64,000 bases of DNA. Source: Hypoxylon rubiginosum. Taxonomy: Eukaryota; Ascomycota; Sordariomycetes; Xylariales; Hypoxylaceae. Under the pieces are notes generated by a model, which saw only the letters and a program-made list of their open reading frames with translations, ran no database searches and was not told the origin of the DNA. The position numbers and the translations under genes are program-made. This document shows positions 1-13,077 of the stretch, in pieces. Within the stretch, counting starts at the first letter, position 1; every line of letters starts with the position of its first letter. The stretch covers positions 124,001 to 188,000 of the forward strand of contig CADCXA010000039.1 in the NCBI GenBank assembly GCA_902806565.1, written 5' to 3'.

Positions 1-1093
1 AGCCAAAAAGGAAGAAAAGGAAAGAAAAAAAAAACTACAACAACAACCAGACATTAAAGTCGCCGGACCTCTTCACCCCGTCTACCCGCTCGCCCAGGTG
101 ACAAAAAAATGTGTACACGCGAAACGCCGAGAGACCGCCGAGATCTCGTTTCCCATTCCAGTAAAGCAAAATAAGTCTGTCCCGGAGATACGCCAGAACC
201 ATGATTTCGGCAAGGGGAAAACAGTGAAAGACCCCCCCAAAAAATCTAAGAGGCGCCGCCTCCATGTCGCCGGGACACCTTGTAGATGGTTTACTCTCCC
301 GCAAGGAGACTGTGAAATAAGCAGATAGCCGCGTCATGTTTCGGAGCAGCGTAGTTCGTTCAGAGAGGGCTACTCATCACTCGTAGCCCCCCCGCAGATG
401 GTTGTCTGCTTACCAAGTCCTTCCTCGGTGAAACGTTGTGTTGTGCTGTGCTTCATGTATGCAGTTTTTTTTGGCACAAGCCCATCCACTGCTGCCCTCC
501 TCGTCCGAGACTCCGGTCAAGGCAGCCGGGTAGAGGGCGAAGCAGAGATGGAAAGAAGAAGAAAAAAACGTATCCTCACAGATCCCCACCCGCCCAGTAT
601 TGTATGTATATGACAAGACGAAAATACGATGGATGCTAAATGTGATGATTTCCGGAACGAGCAAACGAGGAAACGCCGTTATCGAAGCAAGGTTAAAAAG
701 GCTGTTAAAAACAGTACGATAGCGACTGTAAGTGCAACATAGCGCGGGACTCGGGTAGCTCTGGTAAAACGACGGTGATCGATGGCGTCGATTCGGTACC
801 ATCTCAGAGCTGCCACGGTGTCACGAAGCACAGTCGCGGGCCGAACGAAGCGAATGGTAAGTTGTTGAGAGGGAAGAGAGAGAAGAAAAAAGTCGACCGC
901 CGTATGCAAACCGGGGAAAGAATTAGCGCTCGAAGGCTAACTCTGCTCGCCTCGACTTGCTTGCTTTCCCAGACTCTAATTTTTTATATCTTCATTTTCG
1001 ATTTTTTTCTTGCCATGTCATATTACACGCTTGTCTATTTCTCAACATCCTTTCGTCTCCATACTGTGCTCGCAAGCCGGGGGTGGAAGATCA
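1..1093. other. Intergenic, no supportable gene
   Basis: This is the left edge and the downstream flank of the C2H2 gene. It opens with an A/G-rich tract (1-35) followed by CAA-type repeats. Several ORFs of 60-130 codons lie on both strands, but none has a recognisable domain or a spliceable continuation. I see no RNA gene. Confidence 0.5.
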
Positions 1094-3327
1094 TCACTGA
1101 GAGTAGACCATGCCGAAGTCGAAATCATCCATGTGCTGCTGCGGCGCTTCGTGGTACGCCGTCATCGGGGTGACGGTGGCGGACGAAGAGAGGGCGGAGC
1201 TGAACTGGTTCATATGGCCCTCGGGAGTCATCGCCGAGAGGTCCGAGGCGAAGTTGGGCGACATGGTCGAAGGCGATATGGTGTTGTTGAAATTGAAGTC
1301 GGCGGACGAGAGGGGCATTGGTCCGCTGAGATAGCTGACGTCGGTATTAACGACCAAGCCGCTGTAGTCTACTTCGGTAAACATGTTACCGGCCATCTTG
1401 TGTGGTGGTACGTTGTACTCGGCGGGATACGACTCCATCCCGCCGGATTCGACGTCCGTCATGGGATGGCCTGCGTCCTCTTCGGCATCGTCATCGTCAT
1501 CCTGCTCGTACTTGCTTACCCATATCTCTTTCATCCAGTTCTTGAGCTCGCTCATCGGAGGCCAGTCGCCGCCGCCCTTGCCGCCGCGCTTGTCTTCGTC
1601 GCTGCGGTTGTTGCCGTTGCCCTTGTTCTTCTGCCGCGAGGGCTTCTCCTTGAAGTGAGTGCGTCGGAGGTGGGCGGCGGCGTTATAATACGCCCCGTAC
1701 TTCTTCTGAGCCTTGCAGGCCTTGCACTTACTAAGAGGGTTGACGGCCGGAACGCCTATCGGAAGGCCGTGGGCGGCCGGGTCGACACAGATCCACTTCT
1801 TGACGGTGGTTTGATGTTTGGCATCCCGGTGGCGGCGAAGCTCGTGCTCGCCGCGGAAGCCGTCCTTGTGCTCGTCGCACTGTTCACAATAGACCTTGGG
1901 CTGCTTGGGCCGAACATATTTTGCCTTGGCGATAACCGCCTTACCATCCTTCTTAGCGCTTGCTTGTGACTCGGCCGTGTTCTGCTCCGAGCTCGGTTTG
2001 GGCTTCAAGGGTGCATTCAAGGCACGCTGGCATTGCTGCTTTAGGGTATCCTTAGCCCGAACCTTCAGAGACGAGTTCGATCTAGTGCTGGCCATGCTCG
2101 CACTGGATATCGATCGTTCCATGTCTGATGACGCGAGGAGCGCGTCGGTAGGTGCCGAGGCAGCGTACTGGTGAGCGTATGGCGGCGCGAGACTCGATCC
2201 AACCGCCATGAGCGCCTCCTCGCTGCAATACGGTCGTTTCCCCAAGGGCGAGTTATCTCCACTGCTGCTGTTATGCTGAGACCCCTCCTGATAATACGCC
2301 TCGCCACCTTGCGACATCTGCGACCCGAGGCTCATCATCCGCACGCCGCCGGACACGGACTGGTTATCGAACAGGCTGTTCTGTCGGGTCATAGGTGCCG
2401 TGTCATACGTGGGAGCTGTAGTCATCGAACCGCATACGGACACATTAGTAAAGTTGAACTGAGGGACGTCAACATCATGACCCTGCGATGGCGCCGATGA
2501 GCCGTAGCAATCCACCGGTGGCGGAGGCTCTTCGGGAAAGGGATTCTGCGCAAAGTAAACTTCCGGGTCGAGCATGACACCGGTCATAGGCCCGGACTCG
2601 GAGAGAGTAGGCATATCATGGCGATGTTTTAGTGATTGAGAGGACCGCATAGACTGCGAGTGGACAAGAGCATAGGACGATACAGGCTCGCCTCTGTCTA
2701 CGTAATCTGTCATGCTAGCACTCCTCATCTGCGTACTGGCGTTGTGAGCTCGCGGTGGTGGGGATACGGGAGCACTGCCTGTGAAGGGACCGGCGGACAG
2801 CGCGGACAGATTGGAACCGAGGCGGTCCATCTTCTGCGACGCTGGGGCCTGCTGGGACACGGTCCTAGCACGCTTGATAGCGTGAGCATTATTGCTGTGA
2901 CGGTTCTAACGAGCGCCCATCAGTACGGGAGCTGACCAGTCAAAGTATACAAGGGCGTGTTCAAAAAAGTTGATCTTACAGATGGCCGTGCAGTACCTTC
3001 ATGACGACTATGCCCATGGACACCATTACTGCGAGGGACTGTGTTACTTCTAGACATGCCACCTTGGTGGAAGGGCGTGGCAGGTGTAGTAGCACTACTC
3101 GACAGGTGGAATTCATTATGAACAGTAGAAGCACCGAGTCCGCTCGGGCTCGGAGACTGAGCTATTTGGGAATGATAGACAGAGGTTTGCAGCTGCGATA
3201 TTTCTTGTTGCGCTCTTCGAAGATCCTCGTTCTTATTTCTTATCTCCTCCCGATGTGCGGCATCCCTCTGCTCCAGCAGGGCCCGAAGTTTCCTAATCTC
3301 GAGGTCTGGGTTCTGAGGGTGGCTCAT
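1094..3327 (-). CDS. C2H2 zinc-finger protein with N-terminal coiled coil (putative transcription factor)
   Basis: The model has two exons, 3327-2980 and 2905-1094, giving 719 residues. The intron (2979-2906, 74 bases) has donor GTAAGA and acceptor TTAG, and both exons join in phase 0. Residues about 8-45 are a charged, leucine-rich segment (LEIRKLRALLEQ...), likely a short coiled coil. The middle is Ser/Gln/Met-rich and probably disordered. Near residue 455 lies a C2H2 finger (YCEQCDEH, then HELRRHRDAKH). It is followed about 30 residues on by a second, longer element with CKACKAQKKYGAYYNAAAHL and RRTH, an arrangement typical of a fungal group (DUF7896-like, from memory). An acidic run (DDDDDAEEDA) follows. 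DNA binding and a nuclear role are inferred from the fingers; the regulon is unknown. The start was chosen because MSHPQNPDLEI begins the exon that splices cleanly; an in-frame ATG at 3429 would only add a hydrophobic leader unlike such proteins. Confidence 0.8.
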
Positions 3328-4155
3328 GATGCTAAAACCAAACCCGCGTAAGGGGGTCGGGCCAGTAATGATGGGACTTGGTAAATACCGGGAGAGGAGA
3401 GTGAAAAAAAAAAGGAAAGCAAACGACAAGGTGAGGCGAGATTTGGTGTCTCGAACGCTTCACTCTTCTTTTGCCCCCCCTTTCACGCTAAAGGATAAGA
3501 CACAAACGGCCTCGCTGGGTAGACCCTCACGGAAGGAGAAGAGGCCCCAAGAACAAGGATGATGTTTATGTCTCGTCGACGAAGAGACCTGTCAGGCGAG
3601 AAACAATGCTGCTTATTGACGGGACTTGATATCCGATCAGCGAAAGTATGGGGAAAAAAAGGAAAAGAGCGAAATAGGCTTCGATACCCAAGACTGAAAA
3701 CCAAAGGATGTCTGCTGAATTATGTACCAGTCAGTCAGGACGAGGCTTTGGGGCCCTGGCACCTGCGCGGCAGCGGGTCCTATTATCCTCGCTCTCTTCC
3801 ACAAAAGCTCGACAGGTTACAACGCTTCGCCCAATGTGCATGTACCGGTAATGTAGGTATTATTTAATTTACGAGAATCCCGCGGGCTTAGATCGACTCT
3901 TGGCTCTTGCAACTCGGCCGGGTTTGTCCCCAAACCCCTTGCAATGATGAATGGGTGCCAAACAAGCTAACGTCCTGACGTCCCAGGAACTGGTGTGATT
4001 CGACAGGGAGTTTCGAGGTCTAGAGGTTCTAGAGGAATACATACATACATAGTAGTAGAGGAAACGTCAGTTGGTGGGCTAGCTAAGGCTAGCTTCGCTG
4101 GGGATGATTTCCGGAGGGTAGTATGGTCCTGTCAGACTTGTCTTGCAGCCCACTT

Positions 4156-4180
4156 GGTGGACATGGTGGACATGGTGGAC
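4156..4180. repeat. 9-base tandem repeat
   Basis: The unit GGTGGACAT occurs almost three times head to tail. It is intergenic. Confidence 0.8.
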
Positions 4181-6399
4181 TTTGGGACATCGATTTCGAG
4201 ACCTTTTTTTTACAAGGTAGCTCAGAAGAAGCTAGCCAACCCCCATCCGGGACGCCTTGCTCTGCAGAATATGGCAAGGTCTGCGTAGACTGGTAGAGAA
4301 CTACAGCAGGCTAGTACACACACTGACACATTGCCTGCAAGTGTGGACGGGGGACTGCTAATGTGATGTAACCCATACAAGATGCAGAGTGAGTTCAGTT
4401 GCTGGAACCCTCTGCTACGGGATCTTACAGGTCAGTTGTGCCAGCGTTCTTACAAGGGGGTCCCTCGCCCGAGTGACGCAGTCAGCCAATTCAGCGATCG
4501 ACCATTTTACTGTATCGTAGGCGTATCGAACCCAACGGTTATTGTTCCTTTTTTCCTTTTTTCCCCTGGGAAGCTTCCGTCGTCAAGATAGTTCAAGAAT
4601 ATCTGTAGGTAAGCAATGTACAACGAAATATTGTGTTACCAAGCCATCCTACTCTTCTGCGTATGATTAAATTAAGTACTAGGTAAGTATGTAATTACGA
4701 AAAATTACTAGGTTAGGTGCCAGGTAATGAACATCTAGATTCATCATACGAAGTAGGTGTGTGCCATCAAATAGTAAAACCAATGAGCTACAAGATAGCT
4801 TTGCTGAAGTAAGGCTAATGAACAGCTAGGAGTGTCTGGTGTCTAGCGGCATTGCCAGTTCCAATTTTTAGAATGAGGAGCTTACTCGAATTAGGATGGG
4901 CAGTCCACTTGGTATGAGAAATAGTACGAAGTTCATAGTAGACAGACCTTGGAATAGGTAAGACTCAGGAGTGGAATCGCAACGTAAGGTGATGGGGAAA
5001 TGTAAATCCCATCCCACTGCCTCCGAGTTAAGTACCTATTTTCTAGGTATACCAGGTAAGTTGGCATTCGCAAAGTACAGTACAGCTAATCAGATGTTGT
5101 TCGCAATTTACAAGTTCGAGATGATAGATTGTTTTCTTTCCCATGTGTCGGCACGCTTCCGAGTCTTTCTCGTTTGACTGTCAAGCCACGCACGCACACT
5201 AGCCGTGCATGTTTCCTCTGCCCGTTCTCTCCTCGTCATTCAAAACGTGGGGTTGCATACAGAATAACTCATACATGCACGGATTAGATATAATACAATG
5301 TTCCTTCCTGTATGTATGTAGATGGTTTGCGTACCACCTCCCAAGCATTCAGGGGGTCATGAAGATATTACAATACTACAATACTACATGGTATGTAGAA
5401 TCTCGTAGGTTGCATCTCGCATTTTCAACATGATCTAATTATCGGGTGGAGGTAGTGGAACCGTCGCCTCTCTGGTCTTGTCTTGTGTCTTGCTTATTGA
5501 GGGCCGCTTGCATCTCTTTTTCTGCAGCGTGAATACATACATACAGTACCTCACATCCACACATCCCACGCGACGCACGGACGGGTAGAAGAGGCGGGAA
5601 GATGGGAAGATAGGAAGATGGAAAAAGTACTCTTGAAGAGAAGAGCGCCAGAGCCAAAGCCAGAACCAGAACCAGAGCTAGCCATGCCGTCGGTCTGCAA
5701 GGGAGAAAGAACCTCGTGCCCGTCGACCAAGGGAAGATGCATGCAATAGCTTGCATATCCCAGGTGCTAACGTTTGCCTCGTTTTTGACGAATCTAGCAC
5801 TCCATTGGGCCTCCGTGAGTCAGTGTGTTGTTCAAGAGTGAGGCGGCCACCCCCCCGCGACCCATTTGAATGGCTAAAGATTTCTTTGGGTCGACTAGAT
5901 CCCTGGCGGGACGGCGGACGGTGGGTCGGCTAGGACGTGTCAGGACATTGAAGATTGGACATAAATGGCAATAGGTCCAGTGGTGGGTTGCACATCTGCA
6001 TATCCCCAACCAGACAGCCCAAAGCCCACACACACACATCGCCCTCTGCGGCTGTCGTTGCTCTCAAAGGGTCAAGGCAAGAGAGCCGAAAGTCTTGAGC
6101 CCTGCTGCATGTCTTGAAGTATGTAGTAGCAGTATGTGGTAGTAGTAGTAGTCAGAACAGGCGACAGGCGACAGGCACCACGATGAGAGAGAACCGTGAC
6201 CTGATCAACCGCCGAACAGGAGCGTGGGCGCGCGTATAGACAGTAAGTGTACCTGGTGTACAAGCGTACGGCCTATTCCGACTCGCAACGTCGGCGCAAT
6301 CTTGGTCCGCTAAGATACAACCACCGATCTGTCTTGTCTGTCCAATCCTAGGTCTAATCCTAGACATTCAAGGGCCGTAGCCTATTAGTGAATAGTGAA

Positions 6400-6413
6400 T
6401 ACCTAGGTAGGTA
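6400..6413. repeat. TACCTAGGTA-type palindromic motif
   Basis: The sequence TACCTAGGTAGGTA contains a perfect 10-base inverted repeat. It is one member of a family seen in most intergenic gaps of this window. Confidence 0.8.
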
Positions 6414-8142
6414 TGCATCACCTCTGACCTCTTCTTCCTCCCGGCTGACCGCCCATCTATGCATGCACGGCCATGGTCCCTAATGCACAAATCTACAACT
6501 GTGAAAGAGGTGTGCCCCCTGGGGCCTCGGCCAGCAGAAATGGGATGTCGGTGAGTCGTTGGCAGTGTTGCCCTATCCGAGTGGGCGGCTGCCACGTTCA
6601 AACCCCAACCCAAGCCACAGCCATCAAGGGCCATCAAGGGGGGCTTGAGTGTGGTGACGTGGATATCGACTTTCAACCTGAAATTGCTAATACGATTCTC
6701 GTTCATAGACAATGTGACGAGTCGTCGGGCAGCTTTGACATTCTCATCATCAAATTTCCCAGCAATCTAGATCGAGCGTGAATCGCGATTTCTCATTCCT
6801 ATTTTTGTCCGCCGACCTGATGATGTGTCATATCGATGCCAAAGCTCGAACGGATTGATCGTAATGTCCTGGAAAATCACGTCACTCGAACCACTTCGTA
6901 GATATTTTGTATTGCTCAACATCCGTCCGTAGGTGGGTTCCCCCATGTTTCCGGGATTAATATGATTAATATGACCGGTCTGTATATAGCTGCCACGCGG
7001 CTGTCGCATCGACTACGCCGGGGAACGCCGTCGTCAACTTGTTGGATTACCGATTACCGAATACTACGGGATTGACGTAAATGAGTAGGACGAAAACGTG
7101 CTTGATTGTGATGCGGAAGAAGATCGTGCTTCCGGTGCTTATTGCCTAGATCTCTCCAACATGTAGCCTGTTGTGTGACATGTCCAATAGGTTGATAGGT
7201 TGTAAATAGGGGTCAGTTGGTGCTGACGGAGCCTGCGTTGCTTACTGCGTTTTGGAGGAGTGAACACCTCCATCAAGACCCATCTCGAGTACGCATCTCC
7301 GCTAAGTACCGGTTCAAGACTATTATATGTACGTAGTAGTCAGTAGATTGCCAATCGAAACTTGTAGGTAGTAGAAGTCCTCCGTGAATGGCCGGACAAC
7401 CCGGGAAGTGTGGGCCTTTTGAGACCGGAGGAAGATACCGATCTAGATCGGCGAGGCCTGCGACGGTTTCGGCGCAGCAGCATTCAGTCTTTATGAGCCA
7501 ATGAGGTTGGATAGGTCGTACATCGGATGTTTAAGAAGTAGTCGTCGATGAAAGCAGCATTGTTTTCTGACTTATGACCTCAAGCTTCTAGTCTTCGGTC
7601 TCTAGGTTGTGTCTCTACCTACTAGTCTCCCTCTACCTTTACGAGGTAGTCACTCAGTGACACTCACACACAAAGGTAACTAACTCACTGGTAAAATGTG
7701 AGGTTCTCATTTAAGAGAGTTTTGCTTTGGATGATCTTGGATATTTGAATTTGCGTTGTATCGAAATATCGAAATTCATTTAGGTTTCAATTTCAACGAG
7801 TGTCCATAGGTATTCAATTATACAGTATCTACATGTATGTATTTGAAGAGAATCGGCATAACCAGAACAGTCTCTTGACAGCTGCCAACAGCTCTAGCCA
7901 AGTGTTATGTTCCCGGCAAAATAGCGGACAGATGTCGGAATCGCGATAATGCCACCTTGGTCATTATCGGCTTTTGCGAGCTTCCGTCTACACTCTAGCA
8001 TCTAGCACAATCCGTCTACCTACCTCTCGAACCTCTCGAACAGCTTCAATGTATAACTCAACTACACACATATCACCTGGAATTACTTGTGCATGATCCC
8101 TCTCCCGCGTCTATGTGAAATACCCCTAGGCACAGCGGCATC

Positions 8143-9684
8143 ATGTGCCGTTATAATGTGTTTTTCTTTCTAGCCGGCCTGGTACAGCTCATCCAAGCTC
8201 GCCAGCCAGGCTTTAGCGTTCACCATGACCTTCTAGCATATCCTCAGGTGTGTAATTAAGCTTCAAATCGTGCTTCCCTGTCTGTTGTGCATACTTACCA
8301 ATGGAATTTCTAGTTCGAGGTCGTCTTCTCCGAGTCGTACATACCAGAAGTCGAAGCGCAAGCATTGGTAGAAAAACCCAACCCTCCCACTCCTAACTAC
8401 GACGCCGATTTTGCCAGCCAGATCGATTTAGCATCTAACGTACGGTCTGCAAAGGATGGGGATGAGCCGGGATACCGTAGCAATGGCGATCAAGAAGCCG
8501 CCGAGTCCTACGAGATCATGAACATGCCGCCCTATCGTTACCTATGCGCCATACCAGTCATCGAATCTCCTCCGACCCCAAATAAGACAGCTACTGAATT
8601 AGCCAAGGCCGAGGAGGCCCGCGAGCTCGCAAGAGCCTCCGCCCATGGCTGGGATCTTATCAACGAACTTGATGGCACCTGTCTCTACTACATGTCTGGC
8701 TGGTGGAGCTATAGCTTTTGTTACGGCCACGACGTCGTACAGTTCCACGCCCTTCCCGCTAGTATTAAGAGTGGTCCCCCTATGAGAGATCCCAATACCG
8801 CCGAATACGTCCTCGGGAGGGTTCCCGATCTGAAGGCCGCTTCGCGCTCTTCACGCCGTAACCAGGCCAACCCGGCGAACGACCAAGGACAGCCCGCTGG
8901 TGCGGCGCCCCCGAATACGGAACTCCAGGTCAAGGGCGATCAACGCTATCTAGTCCAGAAGATGGGAGACGGTACTATCTGTGACCTGACGGGTCGGGAA
9001 CGCACTATCGAAATACAGTACCATTGCAGTCCCGGCAGCACCCAGGACCGCATCGGTTGGATCAAAGAGGTAACCACATGCGCGTATCTCATGGTCGTCA
9101 ATACCCCCCGGCTATGTGTGGATGTCGCCTTTCAACCGCCAAAGGAAGAAAGGGCAAACATAATTAGCTGCCGCGCTATCGTGTCGGAGGCAGAGCAGGC
9201 CAGCTGGCATGCGCAGAAGACATTGGAGGCGCAATCCGCCATGGTGGGTCAAGCCAAAGGGGAGGTGAAGGCACCCATCACCGTCGGCGGGGTCATTATT
9301 GGAGGGAGACAAATGTTGGGTAAAGGGGAAGACGGCAAAGAAGCACACAAACTAGCACCCCCGCGGAACTTCCGCAGCTCCAACATAGCCCCTCTAATCG
9401 AAGTAGTGGCCAAGGGGAGCAGCAAAGAGGAAGGCAGCAAGGTTGATATACTCACCGATGAGGAGCTGGCCAAGTTGGATCTCAGCCCCGAAATGATTGA
9501 GGACCTCAAGAAAGAATTGCAAAAGTTGGCCGGAGACAGGGGCTGGAAGCTCGAGGTCGTTGAAATGCCGGGCGACCCCCGAGAGATCCGCGGTGTCGTC
9601 GACACGGACGAGGAGGAATCCAGCGACGAGCAAGACAGCGAAGAAGCAGGCAGCGAAGAGAAGTTCTTCAAGGAGGAGCTTTGA
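8143..9684 (+). CDS. YOS9: Protein OS-9 homolog, ER-associated degradation lectin
   Basis: The model has exons 8143-8247 and 8314-9684 (intron 66 bases, GTGTGT...TTCTAG), giving 491 residues. The protein reads misfolded glycoproteins in the ER lumen by binding trimmed N-glycans and hands them to the HRD1 ubiquitin ligase (family knowledge). The first exon supplies a signal peptide ([19 protein letters not shown]). The MRH lectin domain spans about 155-310. It holds the double tryptophan W165-W166, then Q178, R263, E287 and Y293; their spacings match the glycan-contact residues of human OS-9 as I remember them, and cysteines C158, C171, C273 and C291 fit the disulfide pattern. A lysine/acidic C-terminal tail ends in KEEL, a plausible variant of the HDEL/KDEL retrieval signal. 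The ATG was chosen because it gives the signal peptide and a clean phase-0 splice. The gene stands alone between two large gaps. Confidence 0.93.
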
Positions 9685-9883
9685 TATGTCGGGTATTGGC
9701 GTAGCAGACGGCGTTACCCGGTCAATCACATTATCTTAATCATTCCATGGAATTGTCAATCCTATAGTCTCTTCCCTCCCTAGCAGACCATCACGACCAT
9801 TAGTTATATGACTATTAACTCGTAACTCGCATCTCTCTAGATTGCTAACTTCGTTGACATCGGTACATCACTAGTATATACCT

Positions 9884-9905
9884 CCTTAGGTAGGTACCTA
9901 CTTGG
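9884..9905. repeat. TAGGTAGGTACCTA palindromic motif
   Basis: The site contains TAGGTAGGTACCTA, an imperfect inverted repeat of the same family as the site at 6400. Confidence 0.75.
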
Positions 9906-11400
9906 TACACATACCAAAGGCCCTACAGCAAGCAGGCGATGTGCATTGACAAGCGTACACGATCAGGGTAGGCCCCTATCGCTTCAGCCATGCCCATCGC
10001 CGGCCGGCGCCTTCCGGCAGCGGGAACCCGGGCAGGTTCTGCCGGTGTCGGGGGAGGATAGATACTCCATAGAATGACCCTGCAGATATCAAGATGAGGC
10101 ACCTTTTCCCATACGTACGTAGTTCGCTACCGCTAGTAGTCCTATGTTTGTATGATCGAATAGGAGGCAATGACTACCGAAAACCATCAACGCCGACATC
10201 GGGTTAGATACCATGCAAAGCAAGCAATACCTGAATCGTCGATCCTCTGTGAACGAACTTATTTCTCGTCATATCACATCTACACCGTGAGACCGAATTA
10301 AGATCATGTATATGGACAAGCTCCCAAATCAAAACGAAGAGTATTGCCCGAGTAGCTGACATGACTACCTATGTTCGAGGTATTTGACGGGTGCTTTCTG
10401 GAAATGACTGAAATTTCTAGACAACGATCTAAGACAATACTGGAGGGCCATACTACCTCGTAGAGCCACTCATCCGCCGTGGACTAACCTACGAAGTTTG
10501 CCATCGCCCACCCTAAATAAAATCGAGACTAGTAGTAACATCGCGCACTTATCCTTCTGCTACTTAGGTATCGATCTAGCTATTTCCTATTAGTATCTGA
10601 CTAGAATATGGTACATTGTGAGATAGTATCAGCCTCGACTAGTATTGTCTAAGACATATAGTAGCGAACATAGAGGCACCCTCTACAAACACGACTCGAA
10701 TTGCTACAGGTACCTAAAGACAGATGATGTTTGTTTCGGTAATCTCTTCGTTAGACTTACATCCCATCAACCCCGATGGCTACCGGACGTAAGACTCGGG
10801 GATCGTTATACCGCTGGCGCATATCTAGCCAATAGAGTTGCCATGAGTGTTGCGAAGGCGATAATTCGTCCAGAACAGTAGACATCAAAATCAACGTATC
10901 ATGTCGATCTAGCTCTAACTAGGTGTAGACTCTCCTCACATCTAGAAAGCTGGCAGAGAGTCTGCATATACTACGGTGTCACCTTCACGATGTTTGCCTA
11001 CACCACCAGTATTTTGCCATGCAACAGTCGAGCTGCCACGTCAAGTCGACAAGTCTCATACTATATAGAGTATCCGACCTCTCGGCCTTGTTAATATGCC
11101 CTGAGGAATGGAGACGTCGACGAAGTGGTGGGCGGCTAATGCGAGTCTACCCGCGTACTTCTATGCACGTCCGGAATTGCGCCTAGTACTACACTTATCT
11201 GATCGTACTATGTATGTATGTATGTAAAGACTTGCCTGCATGTCATGTTATGCTTTGCGGCAAGCATCCCTGTCACCATGATTCGCAGGCGACATCGACG
11301 TGAGGCGCCACTTGCGCTGTATGTAGGTGAGTAGCATTCTGAACACACGAGCTGCATGTACGACACGACTACATACCTATAGTACAGTCTCGTTAATTGT

Positions 11401-11414
11401 GTAGGTACCTACCT
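11401..11414. repeat. GTAGGTACCTAC palindrome
   Basis: This is a perfect 12-base inverted repeat of the same intergenic motif family. Confidence 0.75.
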
Positions 11415-13046
11415 GGTATGAGCAAGACTGAAACACTTATTCCGTACTCTTCATCGCGGTCTTTCGGATTACCGAAGACTACCTGAGCCGCCCCTCACCC
11501 CTATTCTAGAACGTGACGGACAGAGACCATAATGCTGCAATGTCGAGTACCTAATGCGAGTCGGTCGTGTTATATGTACCGAATATTAATCGTATATAGA
11601 TAGGGAGAGGCAGATTCATAGATTAGGATAAATACCTGGAGGTAGCTTCAATCTTGAAGACGGGAACTTATTTTAAGGCCATCGTCCGGCCCGGCTGGTC
11701 ACAGTTCTAAATATTGCAGCCGTCAGCTAGCACAACGCTAAAAAGGCAATGATGGTTGTGGCCTCTACGATAGTATCTGTGTGTGCATGATGAGGACTCA
11801 TCTGTAGCATCTAAATAAATAGCTGGTATACGCACTTCACGACTACCTATCTAGGCAGGCAGTTAGCAATGGTCGTCTAGTACTGTGCTGCCTCTCACGT
11901 AGGTAGTTATCCTATGCCTACATGGTAGACTACCTTTCTTATTTTAATGATCTAGTGATGCTAGTTTCAAGTAAAGACGACGATGAGCGGATAGTCCCGA
12001 GTATGACGGAATTACTAGGTAATCCATTTCAGCAGTATCCCGCTACAACTCCAACAGTTTTCTTTTCTTTTCCCTCTCTGCTTTCGAGCCGAGACCTGTC
12101 TGAATCCGACGCGGGGAAATGGAATGAGATCTCGTTGCGACCTCCCTGTACTCCAACGTCCCTATATATACGTGGATACAGTACAACGTTCCAAGAGGTG
12201 ATTTCGAGAGCGGAGTCCTGGTGGTCACTGTAGCACAGACCACAGAATTCGTGATGATCCAATAGCGTTGGGCATCACATCTTGGATGGGGGGTTGCAAA
12301 GAATTAAAATCTAGCCTCTAAGATCCTAGGCACTGCAACTGTCAGAAACGATCACCCAGTCACCTTTCAAACGACCCTAAAGGGAGAACGCGTTGTAGCC
12401 AATCATAGTATTTCCCGGCGCCATGGAAGCTAGGTCCAGCCTGTTCCGGCTCACGCGGACTGCAACCGAAATCGGGTCGGGGCCGGGGCCAGGGCTGGCT
12501 TAGCCGGGTGCTGGGACCTGACAGGTACAGATACATACTATAGCTGTCTATAGCGTTCTACATTACATGTATATCGTACATACAATGCATGCAGTTAGGG
12601 TCCAACGATGACAGCTCTCTACCTCCCATCCATACATCTAACATTATGTCGTATAGTGCTTACAGTAGATAAAAAATTAAAATTCAAGGCAACGAATCAT
12701 ATCTTTGAAACGCGTGTCGATAGTCCAAGGCGTAGCCACTACATGCGAACTATGCAAATCTTGTGGCTTCTCAGCCGTGTTTCCTAACGTCTCATGCAGC
12801 TTAGGGTTTGTGACACGACTGAGAAAATGATCACCATTGGCTGCGCAGCTCTCCATACTCTACTCCTATCAATTTCAAAAGGTGTTCAATACCGGACAAA
12901 CATAGTAGCCAAGCTAGTCTTGTATCTAAGCTTATACCAAGACACATATTATTACGCTTTTAACGGCCTGTGTCAAAAGAAAATACATAAGTAAGATGCT
13001 AAATAATAGTAGATTATGTACATATAAGTTGGGTATCAATCAGGCA

Positions 13047-13077
13047 TACCTTAGGTAGGTATGTACCTAGGTATGTA
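13047..13077. repeat. Double TACCTAGGTA-type motif
   Basis: Two adjoining copies of the motif, CCTTAGGTAGGTA and TACCTAGGTA, are separated by about two bases (TG). Confidence 0.75.

Larger units (their letters stand above)
3328..8142. other. Gene-poor intergenic region (4.8 kb)
   Basis: There is no ORF with a recognisable domain and no splice-joinable series. Visible elements are a 9-base tandem repeat GGTGGACAT (4156-4180), a GAGCCAGAACCAGA-like repeat (about 5640-5685), a GTA-rich run (6119-6153) and a TACCTAGGTAGGTA palindromic motif (6400-6413). The upstream sequences of the C2H2 gene (left) and YOS9 (right) must lie at its ends; I could not fix their promoters. Confidence 0.5.

Noticed and set aside
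1010..1969. 319-codon open frame on the plus strand
   Set aside because: It lies antisense to the C2H2 gene, which has zinc-finger motifs and a clean splice; the plus frame is low-complexity Val/Gly/Arg-rich with no domain.
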